Assembly (NCBI GenBank): GCA_021205205.1
Contig: JAJPXY010000065.1
Coordinates: 48,430-89,175 of the forward strand
Length of the DNA stretch: 40,746 nt
Direction of reading: 5' to 3'
Source of the DNA: Clostridiales bacterium
GTDB lineage: Bacteria; Bacillota; Clostridia; Oscillospirales; Oscillospiraceae
Shown here: positions 10,664-17,729 of the stretch, in pieces
How the letters are laid out: the number at the start of each line of letters is the position of its first letter
Position numbering within the stretch: the first letter of the stretch is position 1
The notes under the pieces: model-generated
Database searches by the model: none
What the model was told of the DNA's origin: nothing
Seen by the model: only the letters and a program-made list of their open reading frames with translations
Made by a program: the position numbers and the translations under genes

Positions 10664-11518
10664 ATGTATAAAATCGTGCGAAAAGAAGTGCTGAATCCTA
10701 CCATCGCGCTTCTGGAGGTGGAGGCGCCTTTCGTGGCCCGGAAGGCGCAGCCCGGTCAGTTTATCATCCTGCGCATCGACGAAAAGGGCGAGCGGCTGCC
10801 CTTGACCATTGGCGGGTTTGACCGGGAGAAGGGAACAATCACCATCATCTTCCAGCTGGTTGGCCTGACCACCCGCGCCCTGGCCCAGCTGAACGAGGGC
10901 GACTACCTGCTGGACTTCGTGGGTCCCCTGGGCAATCCCACAGAGATGGAGGGCGTCAAGTCCGCCTGCGTCATCGGCGGCGGCCTGGGCACCGCCATCG
11001 CCTACCCGGTGGCCAAGGGCTTCCACGACGCCGGGGTGGAGACTGACGTTATTGTCGGCTTCCGCAACAAGGATCTGGTCATTCTGGAGGACGACTTTAA
11101 GAATGCCTGCGACAACTTCTACATTATGACCGACGACGGCTCCTATGGCGAACACGGCTTCACCACCACCAAGGAGCAGCAGCTGCTGGAGAGCGGCAAA
11201 AAGTACGATGTCATTATCGCCATCGGCCCCGTCCCCATGATGAAGTTCGTGGTCAAGACGGCGGAGCCCTTCGGCGTCCCCTGCCGGGTCTCCCTGAACC
11301 CCATCATGATCGACGGCACCGGCATGTGCGGCGGCTGCCGGGTCAGCGTGGGCGGCAAGATGAAGTTCGCCTGCGTGGACGGCCCCGAGTTCGACGGCTA
11401 CGCCGTGGACTTCGACGAGCTGATGAACCGCAACGGCACCTACCGGGAGCAGGAGGCCGAAATGGCCCGTGACCATATGTGCCGCTTTGAAAAGCTGGGC
11501 AAGGACCTGATTCAGTAA
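10664..11518 (+). CDS. nfnA: NfnA-like FAD/NAD(P)-binding subunit, sulfide dehydrogenase/ferredoxin-NADP oxidoreductase type
   Basis: 284-residue ferredoxin-NADP-reductase-type flavoprotein. An FAD-binding barrel is followed by an NAD-binding fold (VIGGGLGTAIAYPVAKGF) and a C-terminal [2Fe-2S] segment with cysteines in GTGMCGGCRVSVGG and KFACVDGPEFDG. This is the small subunit of NADH-dependent reduced ferredoxin:NADP+ oxidoreductase, an electron-bifurcating transhydrogenase of anaerobes; the related PyrK of dihydroorotate dehydrogenase is the main alternative but the partner gene 14 nt downstream is a GltD-type large subunit, which supports NfnA. ATG 10664 was chosen because the upstream in-frame ATG 10646 is itself part of the GAGGAGG ribosome site. 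Confidence 0.88.
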   Translation: MYKIVRKEVLNPTIALLEVEAPFVARKAQPGQFIILRIDEKGERLPLTIGGFDREKGTITIIFQLVGLTTRALAQLNEGDYLLDFVGPLGNPTEMEGVKSACVIGGGLGTAIAYPVAKGFHDAGVETDVIVGFRNKDLVILEDDFKNACDNFYIMTDDGSYGEHGFTTTKEQQLLESGKKYDVIIAIGPVPMMKFVVKTAEPFGVPCRVSLNPIMIDGTGMCGGCRVSVGGKMKFACVDGPEFDGYAVDFDELMNRNGTYREQEAEMARDHMCRFEKLGKDLIQ

Positions 11519-11532
11519 GGAGGAAGAGAACA

Positions 11533-12942
11533 ATGGCAAATATGTGTCCCACCAAGACTCCCATGCCTACCCAGGAGCCTGAGGTCCGCAATAAGAACTT
11601 TGAGGAGGTCGCCACCGGCTACACGCTGGAAATGGCCCAGGGCGAGGCCGAGCGCTGCCTGCACTGCAAGAATATGCCCTGCGTCTCCGGCTGCCCGGTG
11701 AACGTGCAGATCCCTGATTTCATCAAGAAAATCGTTGACGGCGACCTGGAGGGAGCTTATCAGGTCATTTCCTCCACCAACGCCCTGCCCGCCATCTCCG
11801 GGCGCGTCTGCCCTCAGGAGAGCCAGTGCGAGAGTAAGTGCGTCCGGGGCATCAAGACCGAGCCGGTGGGCATCGGCCGCCTGGAGCGGTTCGTGGCCGA
11901 CTGGCACCGGGAGAATGTGGAGGAGCAGGTGGAGAAACCCGCCTCCAACGGCCACAAGGTGGCTGTGGTGGGTTCCGGCCCCTCCGGCCTGACCTGCGCC
12001 GCCGACCTTGCCAAGCAGGGCTATCAGGTGACGGTGTTTGAGGCGTTCCACACCGCAGGCGGCGTGCTGGTCTACGGCATCCCCGAGTTCCGTCTGCCCA
12101 AGGCCATCGTCGCCGGTGAGGTAGACAAGCTCAAGGCGCTGGGCGTGGAGATCATGACCGACATGGTCATGGGCAAGGTCCTCTCCATCGATGAGCTGAT
12201 GGACGACATGGGCTACGAGGCCGTGTTCATCGGCACCGGCGCGGGCCTGCCCCGGTTCATGAACATCCCCGGCGAGGGGCTGGCTGGCGTCTGCTCCGCC
12301 AACGAGTACCTGACCCGTATCAATCTGATGAAGGGCTACCTGCCCGAATACGACACCCCGGTCATCCAGTCCAAGGCAGTGGCCGTGGTGGGCGGCGGCA
12401 ACGTGGCCATGGACGCCTGCCGCTGCGCCAAGCGCATGGGCGCGGAGCACGTCTACATCGTCTACCGCCGCAGCGAGGTGGAAATGCCTGCCCGGAACGA
12501 GGAGATCGAGCACGCCAAGGAAGAGGGCATCGAGTTCCTGACCCTGTGCAACCCGGTGGAGATCATCGGCGGCGTGCGGGAGGACGGCAAGCCCTCCGGC
12601 CGCGCGGCGGGCTGTAAGTGCATCCGCATGGAGCTGGGTGAGCCGGACGCCTCCGGCCGCCGCCGCCCCATCGAAGTCCCCGGCAGCGAGTTCGTGCTGG
12701 ACGTGGACACTGTCATCATGGCGCTGGGCACCTCTCCCAACCCCCTCATCCGCTCCACTACCCCCGGCCTGGAGGCCAACCGGCGGGGCTGCCTGATAGT
12801 GGGTGAGGACGATGTCTCCACCACCCGTACCGGCGTGTTTGCCGGAGGCGACGCCGTCACCGGCGCGGCCACGGTCATCCTGGCCATGGGCGCGGGCAAG
12901 AAGGCCGCCGCGGCGATGGATAAATACATTCAGAGCAAGTAA
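11533..12942 (+). CDS. nfnB: NfnB-like large subunit, NADPH-dependent glutamate-synthase-type oxidoreductase
   Basis: 469 residues of the GltD/NfnB family. The N-terminal region carries the two [4Fe-4S] cluster motifs (CLHCKNMPCVSGCPVN and RVCPQESQCESKCVRG), then an FAD-binding site (VAVVGSGPSGLTCAADLA), an NADP-binding site (AVAVVGGGNVAMDACRCAKR) and a C-terminal FAD contact (TGVFAGGDAVTGAATVILAM). With NfnA it should couple ferredoxin and NADH oxidation to NADP+ reduction in the cytosol. The same family is often called homotetrameric glutamate synthase or SudA; the adjacent nfnA argues for the bifurcating enzyme. AAGGAGGAAG ribosome site, 14 nt after nfnA. A terminator follows at 13091. Confidence 0.9.
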   Translation: MANMCPTKTPMPTQEPEVRNKNFEEVATGYTLEMAQGEAERCLHCKNMPCVSGCPVNVQIPDFIKKIVDGDLEGAYQVISSTNALPAISGRVCPQESQCESKCVRGIKTEPVGIGRLERFVADWHRENVEEQVEKPASNGHKVAVVGSGPSGLTCAADLAKQGYQVTVFEAFHTAGGVLVYGIPEFRLPKAIVAGEVDKLKALGVEIMTDMVMGKVLSIDELMDDMGYEAVFIGTGAGLPRFMNIPGEGLAGVCSANEYLTRINLMKGYLPEYDTPVIQSKAVAVVGGGNVAMDACRCAKRMGAEHVYIVYRRSEVEMPARNEEIEHAKEEGIEFLTLCNPVEIIGGVREDGKPSGRAAGCKCIRMELGEPDASGRRRPIEVPGSEFVLDVDTVIMALGTSPNPLIRSTTPGLEANRRGCLIVGEDDVSTTRTGVFAGGDAVTGAATVILAMGAGKKAAAAMDKYIQSK

Positions 12943-12950
12943 AATAAGCT

Positions 12951-13052
12951 ATTAGCCGTTAGCTGTTAGCTGTTGCCGTCAAGCGGCACTTCCGAAGCTA
13001 CGCTTCTCCCTGTAGTCAGGTACTGCCGTTCTAAGGCGAACAGCTAAGAGCG
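12951..13052 (+). repeat. Intergenic repeat element, copy 2
   Basis: Shares with the 7581-7750 element the word TAGTCAGGTWCTGC (13013-13026; 13 of 14 identical to 7587-7600), the block AGCTAAGAGC (13042-13051, also 7731-7740) and tandem TTAGCTGTTAGC words at 12959-12970. The middle also contains the short inverted pair GCCGTCAAGCGGC. No reading frame is supported. Confidence 0.55.
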
Positions 13053-13090
13053 AAAATGTTTATAAGGCTGTGTAAAAAAGATAACCAATC

Positions 13091-13124
13091 AACGGGGTAG
13101 GGCGCAGGCTCTGCCCCGTTTTTG
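13091..13124 (+). terminator. Rho-independent terminator after nfnB
   Basis: A 13-bp stem (AACGGGGTAGGGC with GCTCTGCCCCGTT, two G-T pairs) and a GCAG loop are followed directly by a T-run. It ends the nfnAB unit. Confidence 0.85.
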
Positions 13125-13212
13125 CGCTGCGAATGGTATTCACCGCGTGTAAAGTTCCCTTCCCGTCAGAAACAACCCGCCTTTTTTGTGCGTTATCTGT
13201 GGACTTTGTGAA

Positions 13213-13241
13213 TTGACCGAAACGAAAAAAAGTGATAAAAT
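13213..13241 (+). promoter_or_regulatory. Sigma-A promoter of pcrA
   Basis: TTGACC (13213-13218), 17-bp spacer, TAAAAT (13236-13241). Transcription would begin near 13248, which rules out the upstream in-frame ATG at 13186 as the pcrA start. Confidence 0.8.
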
Positions 13242-13275
13242 ACAAATAAAAAAGGCGGAAAACGAGGGAAGAGAA

Positions 13276-15795
13276 ATGTTGAACGAACACAATTTCAGCC
13301 GTTTCTGCGCCCTGCGGCGCAGCGTCATCGCGCTGGATTACCAGAAGCTGAACCCGGAGCAGAGAGAGGGCGTCCTGACTACCCAGGGGCCGCTGCTGCT
13401 GCTGGCGGGAGCGGGCAGCGGCAAGACCACCGTCCTCATCAACCGCATCGCCAACCTCATCAAGTACGGACAGGGCAGCGACTCCTCCGAGGTCCCAGAC
13501 TGGGTGACGGAGGAGGATGTGGCCTTTCTGGAGGACTACCTGAACGCCCCTAACGAGGCGGACCGCTCCCGTGCGGAGATGCTCTGCAAGCTGCGTCCGG
13601 CGGCTCCCTGGTCCATCATTGCTATCACCTTCACCAACAAGGCGGCGGGGGAGCTGAAATCGCGGCTGGAGGCCATGCTGGGGCCGGAGGGCCAGGACGT
13701 GTGGGCGTTCACCTTCCACTCCGCCTGTGTCCGCATCCTGCGGCGGGACATCGACAAGCTGGGCTACCGCACCGCCTTCACCATTTACGACACGGACGAT
13801 TCCCTCCGTGTTATTAAAGAAATTTTGAAGGCCCAGAACGTGGACGACAAGATGTTCCCGCCCCGCATGGTGCTCAGCAACATCTCCAAGGCCAAGGACA
13901 ATATGCTTTTGGCGGCGGACTTTTTGGCCGGCAGCCAGAAGTCCGGCGATGTCCGGCTGATTCAAATCGGCAAGATCTACGTGGATTACGAGAAGCGGCT
14001 CCGGGAGGCCGACGCGCTGGACTTCGACGACCTAATCCTCCAGACCGTCCGCCTGCTCCAGACCAGCCAGGAGGCCAGAGACTACTGGCAGCGGAAGTTC
14101 CACTACGTCCTGGTGGACGAGTACCAGGATACCAACCACCTGCAATACCTGCTGGCGGCGCTGCTGGCAGGCGAGCGCAAGAACATCTGCGTGGTGGGCG
14201 ACGATGACCAGTCCATTTACCGGTTCCGGGGAGCCACCATCGAGAACATCCTGGACTTCGAGAGCCAGTACAAGGGAGCGCGGGTCATCCGGCTGGAGCA
14301 GAACTACCGCTCCACACAGAACATTCTGAACGCCGCCAACGCCGTCATCCGCAACAACACCGGGCGGAAGGGCAAGAACCTGTGGACCAACCAGGAGGGC
14401 GGCGACAAGGTCAAGGTCTACACCGCCATGAACGAAAACGACGAGGCCCAGTACGTGGCCGCTCAGGTGTTGGCGGGCATCAGCAAGGGCCGGGACTGGA
14501 AGGACTTCGCTGTCCTCTACCGGATGAACGCCCAGTCCAACCAGCTGGAGTACGCTTTCAAACGCAACGCCATCCCCTACAAGGTGGTGGGCGGAACCAA
14601 GTTCTTTGACCGGGCCGAGATCAAGGATATGCTGGCCTATCTCTGCGTCATCAACAACCCGGCGGACGACCTGCGGCTGCGCCGCATCATCAACACCCCT
14701 GCCCGGGGCATCGGCAACCGCACCATCGAGATCGCCACTGGCATCGCCCAGCAGCTGGGCCTCCCCCTGTATGAGGTGGTCAGCCACGCCGGGGACTATC
14801 CCATGCTGCAAAAAAGCCTCCCCAAGCTCCAGGCGTTTGTGGACATCATCGAGGGCCTGCGGGAAAAGGTGGAGACCATGGAGCTGACCGACTTCTATGA
14901 CGAAGTCATGGCTGACACCGGCTATGTGGCCGCGCTGGAGGCCAAAAAGACCGTGGAGAGCCGCACCCGTGTAGAGAACGTCCGGGAGCTGAAATCCTCC
15001 ATCCAGGGGTACCTGGAAAACAACCCGGACGGCGACTTGGAGGGCTTCCTGGACGAGGTGGCCCTCTACACCGACCTGGACGGCGTGGACGAAAAGGAAA
15101 ACGCCGTAGTCATCATGACCATGCACGCCGCCAAGGGGCTGGAGTTCCCGGTGGTGTTCGTGGTTGGCATGGAGGACGGACTGTTTCCCGGTATGCGCTC
15201 CATCGGCGACGACGAGGAGATGGAGGAGGAGCGCCGCCTGTGCTATGTGGCGTTGACCCGGGCCAGGGAGACGCTGTGTCTGTCCTGCGCCCGTCAGCGG
15301 ATGCTCTTCGGCCACACCACCAGCAACAAGCCCTCCCGCTTTCTGGAGGAGATCCCGGAGGAATTCACTGAAAAATCGGGCCGCAGCCTGACTGAGGAGA
15401 ACCGGGAGTACGGCGGCCAGTGGAAAGACAGCCGCCAGGGAGAGAATGGCGAACGTCCCCGCTATGCCGGGCGTGGCGCAGGGGGACGGGGGACCTATAG
15501 CTCCCGCCCACGCCGCTCACGGCGGGACGACGGCAAGCCCCTGGGCGGCGGCATCAGCGTCAGCCATGCAGTGACGCCCACCGGCCAGCGGGCCGTGCAG
15601 GCCACGTTCAGCCTGCTCAGCCAGTTCAAGAAGGGCGACATGGTGGATCACTCCGCCTTCGGCAAGGGGATGATCGTCAGCATTTTGCCCATGGGCGGCG
15701 ACGCTCTGGTGGAGGTCGCCTTCGACGGCGTGGGCAACAAGAAGCTGATGCTCAAGGCCGCCTCCCAGCATATGAAAAAAGTGGAAAGCCTGTAA
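13276..15795 (+). CDS. pcrA: ATP-dependent DNA helicase PcrA/UvrD
   Basis: Superfamily 1 3'-5' helicase used in repair and conflict resolution. 839 residues, longer than the usual 720-760. Motifs: Q-motif region LNPEQREGV, Walker A AGAGSGKTT, motif Ia ITFTNKAA, Walker B VDEYQDTN, motif III VVGDDDQSIYRFRGA, motif IV region LEQNYRST, motif V MTMHAAKGLEF, motif VI VALTRARETL. The extra length is an insert of about 45 residues between Walker A and motif Ia (ends in ...LCKLRPAAPWSI) and a long basic linker before a C-terminal Tudor-like domain (FKKGDMVDHSAFGKGMIVSI), the part that binds RNA polymerase in PcrA. The start at 13276 is fixed by the promoter at 13213-13241 and by GAGGGAAGAG before the ATG. 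Confidence 0.95.
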   Translation: MLNEHNFSRFCALRRSVIALDYQKLNPEQREGVLTTQGPLLLLAGAGSGKTTVLINRIANLIKYGQGSDSSEVPDWVTEEDVAFLEDYLNAPNEADRSRAEMLCKLRPAAPWSIIAITFTNKAAGELKSRLEAMLGPEGQDVWAFTFHSACVRILRRDIDKLGYRTAFTIYDTDDSLRVIKEILKAQNVDDKMFPPRMVLSNISKAKDNMLLAADFLAGSQKSGDVRLIQIGKIYVDYEKRLREADALDFDDLILQTVRLLQTSQEARDYWQRKFHYVLVDEYQDTNHLQYLLAALLAGERKNICVVGDDDQSIYRFRGATIENILDFESQYKGARVIRLEQNYRSTQNILNAANAVIRNNTGRKGKNLWTNQEGGDKVKVYTAMNENDEAQYVAAQVLAGISKGRDWKDFAVLYRMNAQSNQLEYAFKRNAIPYKVVGGTKFFDRAEIKDMLAYLCVINNPADDLRLRRIINTPARGIGNRTIEIATGIAQQLGLPLYEVVSHAGDYPMLQKSLPKLQAFVDIIEGLREKVETMELTDFYDEVMADTGYVAALEAKKTVESRTRVENVRELKSSIQGYLENNPDGDLEGFLDEVALYTDLDGVDEKENAVVIMTMHAAKGLEFPVVFVVGMEDGLFPGMRSIGDDEEMEEERRLCYVALTRARETLCLSCARQRMLFGHTTSNKPSRFLEEIPEEFTEKSGRSLTEENREYGGQWKDSRQGENGERPRYAGRGAGGRGTYSSRPRRSRRDDGKPLGGGISVSHAVTPTGQRAVQATFSLLSQFKKGDMVDHSAFGKGMIVSILPMGGDALVEVAFDGVGNKKLMLKAASQHMKKVESL

Positions 15796-15878
15796 AGGCA
15801 TTAGTAGGTACCGTTTAGACTGCATTTTATCCAATATTGTATAACTTTTCCACGGAGAAGTACCATTCGACAAGTGAC

Positions 15879-15940
15879 CACCCCCTTGCCTCCCCTGAAA
15901 GGGGAGGGGGACCATGCGAAGCATGGTGGAGGGGTTTCCC
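15879..15940. repeat. GC-rich multi-hairpin intergenic repeat
   Basis: Nested short palindromes: TCCCCTGAAAGGGGA (15891-15905) and CCATGCGAAGCATGG (15912-15926), enclosed by CCACC / GGTGG arms. Its TTGCCTCCC core recurs at 32321-32328 and a related GGGGAGAGGTTTC end is at 27791-27803. It resembles the dispersed palindromic repeats of gut Firmicutes; this is judged by eye. Confidence 0.55.
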
Positions 15941-15984
15941 GCGCATCACTAAATAAACGAGATACCTCATTCACAGAATACCAC

Positions 15985-16017
15985 AAGGCGACGGCAATTC
16001 ATTGCCGCCGCCTTTTT
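15985..16017 (+). terminator. Rho-independent terminator after pcrA
   Basis: AAGGCGACGGCAAT pairs with ATTGCCGCCGCCTT (one mismatch, tight loop) and runs into TTTTT. On the opposite strand there is no T-run, so it serves pcrA rather than the converging dpaB gene, which ends 22 nt further on. Confidence 0.8.
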
Positions 16018-16038
16018 CTGTTATGCGCTGCCGTTCGC

Positions 16039-16626
16039 TCACAAACTGCCCAGCAGCACCGGCTGGAGCTGCCGCCCCTCCAGCGCGGCCTCAACCGTCT
16101 GGGGGATGAGGTCCATCTCCGCCACCAGCGAGGCGGGTTTCCCATTCGGGTCGTCCTGGCGAAAGGGCACCAGGTAGACGTTCCTCCGGCAGCTCAGCTC
16201 CCCCAGGTTCCGCAGAGAGACGGTCAGACCGTCGTTGGTGGATACGGCCAAAATCAGGGGCCGCCCGTTGCGGAGATGGGCCTTGGCCGCCATGGTAATG
16301 GTGGTGTCGGTGATGCCCCAGGCCAGCTTCGCCAGGGTGTTCCCCGTGCAGGGGGCGATGACCAGGGCGTCCAGCAGCTTTTTGGGTCCGATGGGTTCCG
16401 CCTGGGCGATGGTCAGGAGAGGCGGACAGCCGCAGATGCGCTCCACCTCCCGGCGTAGGTCTGCCGCGCTGCCGAAGCGGGTGTCGGTGGCGGCGCAGTT
16501 TTCCGACAGAAGCGGCGTCACGGCGCCGAATTGCTGCTTCACCCGCTCCAGCGCCGGGAGGACCTTGTGCAGGGTGCAGTAAGACCCGGTCAGCCCAAAG
16601 CCCACCCGCACTTGCGTCCCGCTCAC
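16039..16626 (-). CDS. spoVFB: Dipicolinate synthase subunit B
   Basis: 195-residue flavoprotein-fold subunit of dipicolinate synthase, which makes pyridine-2,6-dicarboxylate, the main small molecule of the spore core, from a lysine-pathway intermediate in the mother cell. The N-terminal VGFGLTGSYCTLHKVLP, the central VIAPCTGNTLAKLAWGITDT and the VSTNDGLTVSLRNLGEL segments are typical of the SpoVFB/DpaB family. It overlaps dpaA by 4 nt (ATGA), so both subunits are translated together. A plus-strand terminator lies between it and pcrA; no clear minus-strand terminator was seen. Confidence 0.92.
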   Translation of the reverse strand: MSGTQVRVGFGLTGSYCTLHKVLPALERVKQQFGAVTPLLSENCAATDTRFGSAADLRREVERICGCPPLLTIAQAEPIGPKKLLDALVIAPCTGNTLAKLAWGITDTTITMAAKAHLRNGRPLILAVSTNDGLTVSLRNLGELSCRRNVYLVPFRQDDPNGKPASLVAEMDLIPQTVEAALEGRQLQPVLLGSL

Positions 16627-17495
16627 AACTCCACCTCCTGCAAAATGTGGTAGACGGTGTCCCGGATGATTTTCCCGGAGGTCACCGGGGCAACCTTCCC
16701 CGGCAGGGACAGCGCCCAGATGACCTTGACCCCCAGGTTTGCCGCGGCCTCCAGGTCTACGCCGCCGGGCTTGGAGGCCAGGTCGATGACCAGCGTCCCC
16801 GCGTCCAGGTCGTGGAGTCTGGCCCCGTCCAGCACTCGGGCGGGGACGGTGTTGATGACCAGCTGATAGCCACCCAGCCAGCCGTCCAGCTGGTTGGTAT
16901 GTTCTGACCAGTAGCCATAGGACTCGATCCAGGCCAAATCCGCATAGTTCAGGGCGGAGACCGTCACCCTGGCCCCCAGGCCCTTCAACCGGTGGGCCAG
17001 CAGCTTGCCCAGCCGCCCGAACCCAATGACCAGCACCCGCGCCCCAAACAGGGTGGTGGGCAGCTCCTCCATGGCGATTTGAATGGCCCCCTCCACTGTG
17101 GGGACGGCGTTTTTGATCTCCAGTTCCTCCCGGGCAAAGTAATCCTGGAGGTTCAGATTATTGCTTTGGGCGTAAGAGGCCAGTTCCGGGGAGACCCGCC
17201 CAGCGCAGACGATTTGCCCCGGACGCAGGGCATCCAGCACTGTTTTAACGGGTATCTTCTGGTCGGAGAGGGGCGCGTTCAACACGCCGTCGTCCACTGT
17301 CACCGGCAGGGGGAGGATGACGCACTGGGCGTGGTCAATGCCCCGCAGGGTGTCCGAGCCGGGCATCGTGTTGGGGTCGGGCCGCCGCTCCATGGCGTAG
17401 GTCTGGACCCAGTGGCCGTCGTCGGTCAGCAGCTGGGCCAGCTTCACCTGGCGCAGGTCGCCGCCGACCACCCAGATATTCAGTTCCTGTCGCAA
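16623..17495 (-). CDS. spoVFA: Dipicolinate synthase subunit A
   Basis: 290-residue NAD(P)-binding subunit of dipicolinate synthase. An N-terminal Rossmann segment (IWVVGGDLRQVKLAQLL) is followed by PLPVTVDDG and then a second dinucleotide fold (VLVIGFGRLGKLLAHRLKGLG). The start codon is TTG at 17495, with AAGGAAGG 10 nt before it; no upstream ATG is in frame near the ribosome site. A sequence matching the mother-cell sigma-K promoter consensus lies 32-58 nt upstream, in line with sigma-K control of the spoVF operon in Bacillus. First gene of a two-gene operon with subunit B. Confidence 0.93.
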   Translation of the reverse strand: MRQELNIWVVGGDLRQVKLAQLLTDDGHWVQTYAMERRPDPNTMPGSDTLRGIDHAQCVILPLPVTVDDGVLNAPLSDQKIPVKTVLDALRPGQIVCAGRVSPELASYAQSNNLNLQDYFAREELEIKNAVPTVEGAIQIAMEELPTTLFGARVLVIGFGRLGKLLAHRLKGLGARVTVSALNYADLAWIESYGYWSEHTNQLDGWLGGYQLVINTVPARVLDGARLHDLDAGTLVIDLASKPGGVDLEAAANLGVKVIWALSLPGKVAPVTSGKIIRDTVYHILQEVEL

Positions 17496-17526
17496 AATCG
17501 CAGCACCTTCCTTGTTTGTGGTACCC

Positions 17527-17553
17527 CATCCTATGCGGCAGAGGCGAGAGGGT
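17527..17553 (-). promoter_or_regulatory. Sigma-K-like promoter of the dipicolinate synthase operon
   Basis: On the minus strand AC (17553-17552), 16 bp, then CATAGGATG (17535-17527), against the sigma-K pattern AC-N16/17-CATANNNTA: one mismatch. Predicted start near 17520, 7 nt before the AAGGAAGG ribosome site. Confidence 0.55.
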
Positions 17554-17662
17554 GCCTCGCGTCCTGCCGATTGTGAATTTCTGCAAACGAATCACTATGA
17601 AATCATATTTTCTCTGGCTGACGGCTGAACAAATTGTAAATAACTCCTGTTTTTCCGGCGGT

Positions 17663-17695
17663 TTTAAGGTGGCTTTAAGGAAGTTTCGGTATCTT
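17663..17695 (+). promoter_or_regulatory. OmpR/PhoB-type direct repeat and promoter of the MacAB-like operon
   Basis: TTTAAGG occurs at 17663-17669 and 17674-17680, an exact repeat with an 11-bp period, with a third degenerate copy (TTTCGG) from 17684. An 11-bp period in this position is the pattern bound by OmpR-family response regulators. A weak -10 (TATCTT, 17690-17695) follows. No two-component gene lies in the window. Confidence 0.5.
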
Positions 17696-17729
17696 TAATT
17701 TGTAAATGCTATCTCAGGAGGACGGTACT

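Noticed and set aside
13186-13275. N-terminal 30-residue extension of pcrA from ATG 13186
   Set aside because: A good promoter (13213-13241) lies inside it and the ribosome site favours ATG 13276.
17516-17698. Short plus-strand frame between dpaA and the adaptor gene
   Set aside because: No ribosome site, overlaps the dpaA promoter and the direct-repeat operator.
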